From: Lachnospiraceae bacterium UBA7196
Lineage (GTDB): Bacteria > Bacillota > Clostridia > Lachnospirales > Lachnospiraceae
NCBI GenBank assembly: GCA_002490835.1
Contig: DKUU01000021.1
Coordinates: 124,001-188,000, forward strand
Direction of reading: 5' to 3'
DNA length: 64,000 bases
Positions 49,255-56,922 of this stretch are shown here, one piece after another; position 1 is the first letter of the stretch, and every line of letters begins with the position of its first letter. The translations under genes and the position numbers were made by a program. The notes under the pieces were generated by a model. The model saw nothing but the letters and a program-made list of their open reading frames with translations, was not told the DNA's origin and searched no databases.

Positions 49255-49953
49255 ATGAAGCACGTGATTGCCATTTTCAAAAAGCAATTAAAGGACACTG
49301 TGAAAAATAAGGCCGTCCTCATTCAATTTATCATGTTTCCGGTGATGACGCTGATCATGAACAATGCCATCCAAATCAATGATCTGCCCAAGAATTTCTT
49401 TGTCCTGCTCTTTGCCGCCATGTATATAGGGATGGCACCCCTGACCGCTCTCTCCGCCATCATAGCGGAGGAAAAGGAACAAAATACGCTGCGGGTGCTT
49501 CTGATGTCAAATGTAAGGCCCACCGCCTATCTGCTCGGAACCGGCAGTTATGTATGGATATGCTGTCTGCTCGGTTCGGCCGTTATCTGTTTCGCGGGCA
49601 GCTACACCCCAAAGGAACGCATTTTCTTTATGCTCACCATGTCCGTCGGTATCTTCGCATCGCTCCTGCTTGGCGCTGCCATCGGCACCTACAGCAAAAC
49701 GCAGATGATGGCCACCTCGCTGATGGTCCCGGTCATGATATTTTTTTCGTTCCTGCCCATGCTGTCCCTGTTTAACAATACGATCGCCAAAGTCGCAAAG
49801 TTTACCTACTCCGAGCAGATCCGGCTGGCGCTTTCTGAAATCGGCGACCCGCACATTTCCGGAGAGAGCGTTTGTATTGTTGCCGCTAATATGCTCCTCT
49901 TTGCCGGGTTGTTTCTAACCGCCTACAAAAAGACATTGTCAGCCGATGCCTGA
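49255..49953 (+). CDS. ABC-2 type permease of the LytTR-controlled transporter
   Basis: A 232-residue membrane protein with six helices. The N-terminal cytosolic start MKHVIAIFKKQLKDTVKNKA is typical, as is the coupling segment IIAEEKEQNTLRVLLMSNVR after helix 2. The gene starts one base after the ATPase stop. A strong GC-rich terminator follows 9 bases after its stop, closing the LytTR-DUF3021-ABC operon. Confidence 0.88.
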   Translation: MKHVIAIFKKQLKDTVKNKAVLIQFIMFPVMTLIMNNAIQINDLPKNFFVLLFAAMYIGMAPLTALSAIIAEEKEQNTLRVLLMSNVRPTAYLLGTGSYVWICCLLGSAVICFAGSYTPKERIFFMLTMSVGIFASLLLGAAIGTYSKTQMMATSLMVPVMIFFSFLPMLSLFNNTIAKVAKFTYSEQIRLALSEIGDPHISGESVCIVAANMLLFAGLFLTAYKKTLSADA

Positions 49954-49961
49954 TCCTTGCC

Positions 49962-49994
49962 GGCGGGGCGGCGTAAATCCTACGCCGCCCCGCC
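49962..49994. terminator. Bidirectional GC-rich terminator
   Basis: GGCGGGGCGGCGTA (49962-49975) pairs perfectly with TACGCCGCCCCGCC (49981-49994), 5-base loop. It lies between the convergent ABC permease and Uma2-family genes; the plus-strand tail is TTCCTTATTC. Confidence 0.85.
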
Positions 49995-49998
49995 TTCC

Positions 49999-50847
49999 TT
50001 ATTCTTTTCCTATGATCCGTCTCAACTTCTCGATGCTCTCATTTATCTTTCCCAGATCGATTTTCAGGCGTCCCTCATAAATCTGCACACCGACCTCCCC
50101 CTGCAAGGGATAGAGCGCCGGCATCCCCCTCTCCTCTGCCAGATAGACGATCAGCACCTTCCTGTCGGGATCGATCACCCAGTACTCCTTTACTCCCGCG
50201 TCAATATATTTCATCAGTTTCGTCAGCATATCTTTCTCTTTCGTAGACGGGGACAACACCTCCAGCACAAAATCAGGCGCGCCCAGAATGCCGAAATATC
50301 TCAGCTTTTTGGGGTCGCAGACAATGAGTACATCCGGCTGTATCATCGTTTTATTGTCGCAGTCAAGCTGCACATCGACCGGCGTGATAGGTGAAAAGCA
50401 GTCCCCACCGTTTTTATCAATAAAATCCCGAATCTGCGCATAAACAAGACCTGCGATCTGCTGGTGTATGAGCGACGGCGCCGCCATATCATAGAAATGA
50501 CCGTCGATCAGTTCCACCCGCCTGTCATCCGGCAGGGCATAGTAATCCTGCAGCGTATATTCTCCCTGTCCGCGCAAGCTGACCCCATATTGAAGAGCAG
50601 GTTCTCTAAGCATATCGGGGCGTCTGCCTTCCACCTCGTACTCGTAGGCTTTACCCGGATAAATCTTCTCATCTCCGCGCAGTACCTTCTCGATGGCATC
50701 AAGCGTTGCCTTTCTGGGGTTTTTGCTCTCTCCCCGTAATAGTTTCTGCAGCGTGCCCACCGGAACACCGCTGTACTCGGAAAGCTTCGCCACACTGTAA
50801 CCCCGCTCTTCCTTGATTTTCAGGATATCCGCTAAAGTCATACTCAT
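49999..50847 (-). CDS. Uma2-family PD-(D/E)xK protein with N-terminal Xre-type helix-turn-helix
   Basis: A 282-residue two-domain protein. Residues 1-60 are a helix-turn-helix (MTLADILKIKEERGYSVAKL, then SEYSGVPVGTLQKLLRGESK). Residues about 95-270 are a Uma2/DUF820 nuclease-like domain: YELIDG-type start (RVELIDGHFYDM), QPDVLIV, APDFVLEVLSP and KEYWVIDP carry the acidic residues of the PD-(D/E)xK fold. Uma2 proteins are common in cyanobacteria and Firmicutes and mostly unstudied. Fusion to a DNA-binding domain suggests action on, or regulation at, DNA. AAGGGGGA stands about 4 bases before the ATG at 50847. Confidence 0.82.
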   Translation of the reverse strand: MSMTLADILKIKEERGYSVAKLSEYSGVPVGTLQKLLRGESKNPRKATLDAIEKVLRGDEKIYPGKAYEYEVEGRRPDMLREPALQYGVSLRGQGEYTLQDYYALPDDRRVELIDGHFYDMAAPSLIHQQIAGLVYAQIRDFIDKNGGDCFSPITPVDVQLDCDNKTMIQPDVLIVCDPKKLRYFGILGAPDFVLEVLSPSTKEKDMLTKLMKYIDAGVKEYWVIDPDRKVLIVYLAEERGMPALYPLQGEVGVQIYEGRLKIDLGKINESIEKLRRIIGKE

Positions 50848-50970
50848 ACGATCCCCCTTTTTCTCCTTCACCGCCGCTTCTTTTTTATTATTATATATCC
50901 TTTTTTACTACTTTTCAACCTTTTGCAGTATTTCTATAAAAAAAATCCTACTTTTTTCCTATATCCCCTA

Positions 50971-50998
50971 TTAAGAAAAATCTGCCCGCTGGCGATAT
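50971..50998 (+). promoter_or_regulatory. Second sigma-28 (FliA/SigD)-like promoter
   Basis: TTAAG (50971-50975), 15 bases, GGCGATAT (50991-50998). It resembles the one at 45239 in both boxes and spacing. The start would lie near 51005, with a leader of about 75 bases before the next gene. Confidence 0.5.
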
Positions 50999-51082
50999 AT
51001 ATGATAAGAGGGGATTCTGTGTAATCCCGGACAGGTAAACGGATTTACGGTGCAAACATGATTCGCTAAGGAGGGCAAAAAC

Positions 51083-51811
51083 ATGAACAATATGAACGGT
51101 GTCAGCAGCTACGGCGCAACGCAGAAAAACATCTACAGTTCCACCGCGCAGAGCAGAAAGACCGCAAAGGCTGACGACAAGAAGACGAACGAAACGAAAA
51201 AAACAAACAACAATCCCGTGCAGCTGAGCGACAAGGCAAAGGCTCTTTTGCAGGAATTGAAAAAGACTTACAACAATGCCGATTTCTATGTGGCTGAATA
51301 CGAGACCGAAGAGGAAGCGGCGGAATATCTCTCCCGCGGCTCCAAAGATTACAGCGTCCTGATCGATCCCGAAGAGCTGGAGCGCATGGCGAACGACGAG
51401 GATGTAAAGAAGCAGAACCTCTCCCTTTTGGATGAGTCCCTGAATAAACTCAGTGAGATGAAGGAAGAGTTAAAGGAGACCGGCCGCGAGGACGAAGTCG
51501 TTACCCTCGGCGTAAACATCGGCAAGGACGGCAAGGTATCTTACTTTGCAGAGCTTGAGAAAGCCGGCGAGCGTCAGAAAGAGTTCGTTGACAAGATGCG
51601 CGAGGACAAAAAGGAAGCTGCCAAGGAAGCCGAGGCTGAAAAGGCAAACAAGGCGCAGGACAAATATAACTACGAACACAGTAAACGCGCTACCGTTACG
51701 GCAGACAACGTAGACGATCTGCTGGAACAGATCAAGAACTTTAACTGGGACAACGTAAAGGAAGAGACCTCGATCCCGATGCCCGGCAAGAACTTCGATT
51801 TCACAGTCTGA
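51083..51811 (+). CDS. Lys/Glu-rich soluble protein, possibly DUF6033 family
   Basis: A 242-residue cytosolic protein of unknown function. The Asn/Ser/Thr/Lys-rich first 45 residues (MNNMNGVSSYGATQKN...) look disordered. Residues 48-150 appear folded: VQLSDKAKALLQELKKTYNN, DFYVAEYETEEEAAEYLSRG and SVLIDPEELERMANDEDVKK. A charged helix rich in Lys, Glu and Ala follows (KKEAAKEAEAEKANKAQ). I recall Lachnospiraceae proteins of this look as DUF6033, without certainty. An AAGGAGGG site precedes the ATG. A sigma-28-like promoter upstream raises the possibility of motility-linked expression; the terminator at 51823 ends the gene. Confidence 0.65.
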   Translation: MNNMNGVSSYGATQKNIYSSTAQSRKTAKADDKKTNETKKTNNNPVQLSDKAKALLQELKKTYNNADFYVAEYETEEEAAEYLSRGSKDYSVLIDPEELERMANDEDVKKQNLSLLDESLNKLSEMKEELKETGREDEVVTLGVNIGKDGKVSYFAELEKAGERQKEFVDKMREDKKEAAKEAEAEKANKAQDKYNYEHSKRATVTADNVDDLLEQIKNFNWDNVKEETSIPMPGKNFDFTV

Positions 51812-51822
51812 CACATAAGAAA

Positions 51823-51862
51823 AAAGGACCGCTCTCCTGCGGTATCGCGGAGGGCGGTCTTT
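51823..51862. terminator. Intrinsic terminator between convergent genes
   Basis: AAGGACCGC-CTCC on the left arm pairs with GGAG-GCGGTCTTT on the right (one G-U pair and a one-base offset), followed by T-rich sequence on the plus strand. It separates the Lys/Glu-rich protein gene from the acyl-adenylating enzyme gene. Confidence 0.75.
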
Positions 51863-51877
51863 ATTGTATCTTTCTGA

Positions 51878-53428
51878 TTAAAATCTCTTGATCTTCTTGG
51901 TGGTGTTCTTCTCAAATTCCGTATCGCGCAGCTTCACGCTGGTAATGCGCTTATAAAGCGGCGCCTTCTCGTTATATTCGTCCACGATCTTTTGAATCTC
52001 AGCTTCCACGTCCTTGATCTTCTTCTTGGAAGCATAGTCCATATCGGGGAAAATCTCCGCCTCGATCACGCCGTCCGCCTCGCGCACCAGCACTTCCTGT
52101 ACGAGACGCGCGCTGCCGATCTTATTCTCCAGCTCCTCCGGCGATACGTTCTCGCCGTTTGGCGTGATGATGAGATTTTTCTTACGGCCCGTGAGGAAGA
52201 GGAACCCGTCCTCGTCCACATAGCCCAGATCGCCCGTCCGCAGCCAGCCGTCCACCAGCGTCTCCGCCGTCTCTTCCGGCATCTTGTAATAGCCCTGCAT
52301 GACGCTTGTGCCCTTCACCCAGAGCTCCTCATCCACAATCTTTACCTCGCAGTTCGGCATGCACTTACCGATGGAGCCGTCCTTTTTCTCCTTTGGAGAA
52401 TTGGTGCTGATCACGGGCGCACATTCGGTCATCCCGTACCCCTGATAAATGGTGATGCCGTACTTGGCAAACCGCTTTATGTAATCAGGGTTTAAGTACG
52501 CGCCGCCGCTGCAGATGGTCTGGAACTGCTTGCCGAATACCTTGGCCTTTACAAGGGGCGCCGGGATCCAGTCCGTCTCCTCAAGCTTTTTCGCAAAGGT
52601 CTCGATCATCAGCGGCACCATCAGGATGATGTTGGGCTCAAACAGTTTGATGTTTTTCAGAACGCGCAGCAGGGAGTCATTGATACAAAGCACGGAACCC
52701 AGCGACGCGCCTTTCAGGACATCCATACTCAGACAGTAGGCGTGATGGATCGGCAGTACCGAAAGCAGTACCATTCCCGACTCGAAGCCCATATCCTGCG
52801 CCGTGGCATTCTCCGCCTGATTCCTGTGGGTAAGCATGACGCCCTTACTCTTTCCCGTAGTACCCGAAGTGTACATGATGGTAGAAAGATCCTCGGGCTT
52901 TGGTTCAAAGGAAAAGCCCGGCTCCTGCCCTGCGATCACTTCCTCAAAAAACAGCGTTCCCGCCGGAAGGTCTCCCGCCGTCTGCGCAGACTCCGTCGTG
53001 ATCCGATGCTTTAATTTCGGGCACTTTTCGACAGACATCTGTGCCATGGCCGCCCTTGCCTTATCAAAGACAAGCACCGTCGCGTCGGCCCGGTCGATGA
53101 GCTCACACAGATCCTCCGCCTGCAGGTTTGCGTCCAACGGGACTGCCACATTGCCGCCGTTTACCGTACCGTAAAAAGATACGATCCAGCCGTAGGAAGT
53201 ATCTCCCACAATGGCCACATGAGAGCCCTGCTCTCCCAGCTCCTTGATTGCCGCGGAAAACCGCTCGCTGTCGTCCTTTAACTGACTGTAGGTCTTTGCC
53301 TCCACGACAGTCTCCCGCTTGCCGTTTTTACCCTCACGCTTTACCTTATAGCGGATCGCGTCCTGCGGTCCGTACTTTTCCGCCGCCTTAACCAAAAGTT
53401 CCCTGATGGTACTGCTCATTTCAACCAT
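51878..53428 (-). CDS. Stand-alone acyl/aminoacyl-adenylating enzyme (ANL superfamily)
   Basis: A 516-residue AMP-forming ligase. The P-loop motif is YTSGTTGKSKG near residue 188, followed by HHAY near 228 and GYGMTECAPVIS near 330. The hinge motif is TGDLGYVDEDGFLFLTGRKK near 400, and the catalytic Lys is in the tail NTTKKIKRF. The fold and FLFLTGRKKNLIITPNGENV resemble long-chain acyl-CoA synthetases and acyl-ACP ligases more than NRPS adenylation domains; substrate not deducible. GGAGGT lies 5 bases before the ATG. It is last of the hydrolase/condensation/carrier/ligase run, so it most likely loads the adjacent carrier protein. Confidence 0.88.
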   Translation of the reverse strand: MVEMSSTIRELLVKAAEKYGPQDAIRYKVKREGKNGKRETVVEAKTYSQLKDDSERFSAAIKELGEQGSHVAIVGDTSYGWIVSFYGTVNGGNVAVPLDANLQAEDLCELIDRADATVLVFDKARAAMAQMSVEKCPKLKHRITTESAQTAGDLPAGTLFFEEVIAGQEPGFSFEPKPEDLSTIMYTSGTTGKSKGVMLTHRNQAENATAQDMGFESGMVLLSVLPIHHAYCLSMDVLKGASLGSVLCINDSLLRVLKNIKLFEPNIILMVPLMIETFAKKLEETDWIPAPLVKAKVFGKQFQTICSGGAYLNPDYIKRFAKYGITIYQGYGMTECAPVISTNSPKEKKDGSIGKCMPNCEVKIVDEELWVKGTSVMQGYYKMPEETAETLVDGWLRTGDLGYVDEDGFLFLTGRKKNLIITPNGENVSPEELENKIGSARLVQEVLVREADGVIEAEIFPDMDYASKKKIKDVEAEIQKIVDEYNEKAPLYKRITSVKLRDTEFEKNTTKKIKRF

Positions 53429-53452
53429 ATTTTACCTCCCGTCGAACCTTTG

Positions 53453-53677
53453 CTACGAAATCTTCTCCAGATACTCCACCGCCTCCTGCACCGTGCGGAT
53501 GCCCGCGGCTTCCTCCTGCTCGATCTCCACGTCGAAGGTGTCCTCCACCTCGCCGAGCATACTCATAAAGTCGAAGGATGAAAACCCAAGGTCCTCCATA
53601 AATCGGGACTCCGGCTTGATGTCCTCCTTCTTCACTTCCACATAATTCGTAATAATTTCCGCTAATTGATCAAACAT
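53453..53677 (-). CDS. Stand-alone acyl/peptidyl carrier protein
   Basis: A 74-residue four-helix carrier protein. The phosphopantetheine site is DLGFSSFDFM with Ser34 in the place of the modified serine; the usual DSL box is altered to SSF. The flanking helix MLGEVEDTFDVEIEQEEAAG is typical. It is not the housekeeping AcpP, which would keep DSL and sit among fab genes. An AGGAGG site precedes the ATG. It lies 24 bases downstream-side from the ligase gene and 18 bases after the condensation-like gene, so the three act as a unit: activate, carry, transfer. Confidence 0.9.
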   Translation of the reverse strand: MFDQLAEIITNYVEVKKEDIKPESRFMEDLGFSSFDFMSMLGEVEDTFDVEIEQEEAAGIRTVQEAVEYLEKIS

Positions 53678-53695
53678 CCTGTTAACCTCCTTTTT

Positions 53696-55090
53696 CTATA
53701 TCAGCTTTATAATGTCCCCAATTTTCAAATTTGGGTTCTCCGTTCCCTTAAACATGATCTTACATAAATAATAGTAGAACTGCTCCAGCGTCTCACGGCT
53801 GACGGCCGCCACCTGATGCTCAAAATTGAAATCCAGCCCGTTGTCGTCGGAGCGGTGCATTACCGTCAGGTACATGGCCTGCGTGGTCGCGCCGTTGGGA
53901 TACCACTTGGTCTTATAGCGGATATCGCCGAGCTGATCTAAGCCTTTCTCCTTCAAGGTCATAGGCTGGTAAGTCAGTGACATGGGCTCATAGGTCGCGC
54001 CCTGCGGCGTGTTGTAAAGTTTGCTCCTGTAGGCAAAGTATTCCACCGGATTGTAATTGGTATGACGGAAAATCTCGTTTTGTCCGTTGCGGATCGCCAG
54101 AATGCCGTCCATAAACGTCTGGTCCTTCGACAAGATCGTGCGGAAGGGGAAAGAATGGATCCTCGTACCGCCCGACTTTTTCTCCATCAGGGTCGCCCGC
54201 CTCGCGTAAGCCACGTTGATGGACACATCGTCGTTGTCATTCATCTTTTGCAGATAGGTGCGGATACCCATGATCAGCAGGCACTGTAAGGAAACATGCT
54301 GTTCCTCGCAAAACCGCATCAGGCGCTGTGTGGGCTCCTCCTCCAGATAGAAGATGTCCAACGCGGAATCCACCTCGCGGGTCGCAGAAAAGGCCGCCCG
54401 CGTTCCGGGAAATTTCTTTCTCGCTTCCTCCAACTGTCCCGGTCCCTTGATGCCGTTAAAGATCGGCTCCGACTCTGCGATCAGATTTTGGAAATACTCC
54501 CTGTCTCTTGCCTGCGCCTTGCTCCCCGCCTCATAAGCCAGATCCTTCTCCAACTGCTCGGTAAAGGAACGCATATCGAGCGGATAAGGGTACTCAAATT
54601 TGACGTTACAGTAAAGCTCGATCACATCCCGCAGAAAACAGATCAGCGACTGGGCGTCCATCAGCATATGATCTCCCAGCACGTAGAGCCCCTGACAGCC
54701 GTCCGGCGTCTTGATCATCACCACGCGGTTCATGGGGCTGTCCTCTCTCTGAAAGGGCACCCTCGTCCACTCCGTCATAATCTCGGCCGCTTCCTCCATG
54801 GTTTTCCCCGTAAAGTCGACATACTCAATGTCCCGCTCTTCCTTGTCTGCCAGATACTGATACCACTGCTCTTCCTCTTTATCGTAAGCAAAGCGCACCC
54901 GCATGGACTCACAGCGCTCATATGCCTTATAGACCGCCCGCTTGAGCTCCTCAATATCCAGCTCGTACTCGATGGTCAGGCTGGTGCCGATGTTTACGAC
55001 CTCCTTCTTGGGACAGAAATCCATATAAAAAATGTGGAATTTCTGCGCCACCGTAAGCGGATATGTTTTATATCCATTTCTTGATTTCAT
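53696..55090 (-). CDS. Stand-alone condensation-domain-like acyltransferase
   Basis: A 464-residue protein with the chloramphenicol-acetyltransferase-like fold of NRPS condensation domains. The start KTYPLTVAQKFHIFYMDF resembles core motif C1. The HHxxxDG active site appears as D140-H141-M-L-M-D145-A146, keeping the catalytic His and structural Asp but changing the first His and last Gly. Later strands (SINVAYARRATLMEKKSGGT, LDFNFEHQVAAVSRETLEQF) match C-domain regions. It probably joins an acyl group from the carrier protein to an amine or alcohol. GAGGGG lies about 6 bases before the ATG. A structured 99-base gap separates it from the hydrolase gene. Confidence 0.82.
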   Translation of the reverse strand: MKSRNGYKTYPLTVAQKFHIFYMDFCPKKEVVNIGTSLTIEYELDIEELKRAVYKAYERCESMRVRFAYDKEEEQWYQYLADKEERDIEYVDFTGKTMEEAAEIMTEWTRVPFQREDSPMNRVVMIKTPDGCQGLYVLGDHMLMDAQSLICFLRDVIELYCNVKFEYPYPLDMRSFTEQLEKDLAYEAGSKAQARDREYFQNLIAESEPIFNGIKGPGQLEEARKKFPGTRAAFSATREVDSALDIFYLEEEPTQRLMRFCEEQHVSLQCLLIMGIRTYLQKMNDNDDVSINVAYARRATLMEKKSGGTRIHSFPFRTILSKDQTFMDGILAIRNGQNEIFRHTNYNPVEYFAYRSKLYNTPQGATYEPMSLTYQPMTLKEKGLDQLGDIRYKTKWYPNGATTQAMYLTVMHRSDDNGLDFNFEHQVAAVSRETLEQFYYYLCKIMFKGTENPNLKIGDIIKLI

Positions 55091-55118
55091 ATTTTGTCCC
55101 CTCTCATATCATCTAATT

Positions 55119-55179
55119 GCGAAACGCATCTCAATGCCACGCTGATTATGCACTTTCGATACCATTGGCGGCATTTCGC
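55119..55179. repeat. Short palindromic element with GCGAAA/TTTCGC ends
   Basis: GCGAAACGC (55119-55127) pairs with GCATTTCGC (55171-55179) with a single wobble, and CAATG/CATTG forms a second stem inside. No U-run, so it is not a clear terminator. Its ends match those of the 270-nt element (GCGAAAC...TTTCGCC). It lies between the hydrolase and condensation genes. Confidence 0.5.
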
Positions 55180-55189
55180 CCCCTTTGCA

Positions 55190-56167
55190 TCAACCCATCG
55201 CTTCCGCAATAAATTCTGTTAGTTCCCTCTCATAACTTTCCATATCCTTATAATAGCTCTCCGCGTGGGCTGCCCCTTCCACGATCAGCTTACGCTTTGG
55301 CGAAACGCAATGCTCGTAGATCTCATCACACATGCTGCAAGGTACAAAGGTGTCCGCGCTGCCGTGGATGAACAGAATCGGCACCGTGGCCTTCTCCACC
55401 TCTCTTTTGGCGTTGCACTCGTCCATCCCGTAGCCCGCAAGGCGGCGGTTCACCACGTCCGCCCCCGGAATCACCGGAAAGGCCGGAAGATGATACATGT
55501 TATGCAGCACATGGGTGAACACTTCCTTCGGGGAAGTGAAACCGCAGTCGGAGACAATGCCCTTCACCTGATCCGGAAGCGCCAGACCGCTCAGCATCAA
55601 AAGCGTAGCCGCTCCCATGGACATCCCGTGGAGCAGTATTTCAACATCCTCTCCCAGTTCCCTGATCACCCAGTCGATCCACACAAGGGCATCCTTCCTG
55701 TCAAGGCAGCCAAAACCCACATATTCGCCTTCACTTGCGCCGTGCGCTCTGGCATCCGGCAGAAGCATCGCGAAACCTCTCTTCTGATAGTAATCCGAAA
55801 GCCCGATGTAATCCGACAGCCCCTGACTGGTATAGCCATGAAAACAGATGACGATCTTTTTCTTTTCCGTCCCCGCGTCTGTCGGAAAATAAGTGGCGTG
55901 AAGTTTTAAACCGTCATAACTCTCCTGCCACAGATCACTGTGGGGTCTTGCCATCATAGCGGTCTTGCGCTCCTGAATCAGGTCCATGTACTGATTCCAG
56001 TCCGTGCCCGCCATCTTGATGGTGCGCTCGGTCTTCGCTTTGCCGCGCTTCATGGTCCGTCCGTAAAAATAAGCGATCTCCCCGCCTGCTGCCGCTGCCG
56101 CGATACCGATCCCGGCCGCTGCGGCCTTCAACAGACCATGTCGCTTCTTTCCCGATTTTTTACTCAT
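55190..56167 (-). CDS. Membrane-anchored alpha/beta hydrolase (serine aminopeptidase S33-like)
   Basis: A 325-residue hydrolase. Residues 10-36 are a hydrophobic anchor (LLKAAAAGIGIAAAAAGGEI), so the enzyme is likely outside or membrane bound. The nucleophile Ser183 is in HGMSMGAA, with Asp in HGSADTFVP and His in EGAAHAESYY near the end. The oxyanion region is CFHGYTSQG. Substrates may be acyl esters or lipids, which fits the acyl-transfer genes next door. It overlaps the SCP2-like gene by four bases (ATGA). Confidence 0.85.
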   Translation of the reverse strand: MSKKSGKKRHGLLKAAAAGIGIAAAAAGGEIAYFYGRTMKRGKAKTERTIKMAGTDWNQYMDLIQERKTAMMARPHSDLWQESYDGLKLHATYFPTDAGTEKKKIVICFHGYTSQGLSDYIGLSDYYQKRGFAMLLPDARAHGASEGEYVGFGCLDRKDALVWIDWVIRELGEDVEILLHGMSMGAATLLMLSGLALPDQVKGIVSDCGFTSPKEVFTHVLHNMYHLPAFPVIPGADVVNRRLAGYGMDECNAKREVEKATVPILFIHGSADTFVPCSMCDEIYEHCVSPKRKLIVEGAAHAESYYKDMESYERELTEFIAEAMG

Positions 56168-56580
56168 TTCTTTTTCGCCGCCTTCTTGGTTTCCTTTGCC
56201 GTTTCCTTCACAGCCTTTTTATTTTCTTTGGCTTCCTTTTTTACCTGCTTCTGTTTCGCCTCGATGATCTCCTTTAAGCGCAGCGCCTTTTCAATGCTGC
56301 CCTCCACCTTGAGTTTCTGCGTGGTAAAGGCCCAAACAGGATCCATCTCGCCCTCGGCGATCTTTACAAGCACTTCCGGCGCGCAGATAAATTTCGCGTC
56401 CCTGTCATAATACTCATAAGGCTCCACGAACAGCTCTCCGTCCTTTACCTCCACGTAAAAGGCGCCGCCCGCCTCCTCATCCTCGATGTTAAACTCAAAG
56501 GCCAGATGTTCCTTGATATCGCTCACATCGGCCCCCATGAATCTTCCCTTGATGTCATAGAAAAAATCTGCGTAAGTCAT
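56164..56580 (-). CDS. SCP2 sterol-carrier-like lipid-binding protein
   Basis: A 138-residue protein with an SCP2-type fold at residues 1-100: a helix, five strands (AFEFNIEDEEAGGAFYVEVK, GELFVEPYEYYDRDAKFICA), and the terminal helix WAFTTQKLKVEGSIEKALRL. A Lys/Ala/Glu-rich tail follows (KKEAKENKKAVKETAKETKK). SCP2 proteins bind fatty acyl or other lipid chains. It is first in the operon and directly under the TetR operators, so its expression should respond first. AGGAAAA precedes the ATG at 56580; ten codons upstream another ATG lacks a site. Confidence 0.82.
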   Translation of the reverse strand: MTYADFFYDIKGRFMGADVSDIKEHLAFEFNIEDEEAGGAFYVEVKDGELFVEPYEYYDRDAKFICAPEVLVKIAEGEMDPVWAFTTQKLKVEGSIEKALRLKEIIEAKQKQVKKEAKENKKAVKETAKETKKAAKKK

Positions 56581-56692
56581 TTTTCCTTTTTCCTCCTCCC
56601 GAAAGCACACCGCTTCCGTCTTCCTTCTTCATTGTCTTCATTTCTGCGCATGACCGAGTTTGTGGCAAGCAACGCGCAGACACAAATCTCGC

Positions 56693-56716
56693 GATTGAAA
56701 ATTTTAATTTTCAATC
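56693..56716. promoter_or_regulatory. AT-rich palindrome in the TetR intergenic region
   Basis: GATTGAAAATT (56693-56703) and AATTTTCAATC (56706-56716) are perfectly inverted around TT. It lies downstream of the operators in the SCP2 leader and may be an RNA hairpin or a further protein site. Confidence 0.5.
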
Positions 56717-56718
56717 TG

Positions 56719-56775
56719 TCGACCGCCAGTCGATTTCATCTCCTTTACCTTAGCACACCTTTCGACCGTCGGTCA
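56719..56775. promoter_or_regulatory. Paired TetR operators and promoter of the SCP2-hydrolase-condensation operon
   Basis: Two related dyads: TCGACCGCCAGTCGA (56719-56733) and GACCGTCGGTC (56764-56774), centres 43 bp apart. On the minus strand TTGACC (56770-56775), 18-base spacer, TAAGGT (56746-56751) makes a fair promoter. One dyad covers its -35, the other lies at about +20. The arrangement fits repression by the divergent TetR protein. The remainder of this 342-base gap holds the palindrome at 56693 and no further gene that I can see. Confidence 0.75.
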
Positions 56776-56922
56776 ATATTTTTCATAAAGGTTTCTAAAA
56801 AAATACATTTAACGATTGTCCGAAGCGATATTCTGTGTTAAACTCATCGCGAAGGCAATGCGCAGTGCCGCAGGTTTTCCGAATGCGCGCTGCGAATAAC
56901 CAACACCGGAAAGGCGCTCACC

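Noticed and set aside
51878..53677. Ligase plus carrier protein as a D-alanylation (dltA/dltC) locus
   Set aside because: No dltB or dltD, a condensation-like protein and hydrolase instead, and the ligase looks like an acyl-CoA/acyl-ACP synthetase.
54296..55084. 262-codon plus-strand frame opposite the condensation-like gene
   Set aside because: Antisense to a gene with recognisable motifs and a good ribosome site; no independent evidence.
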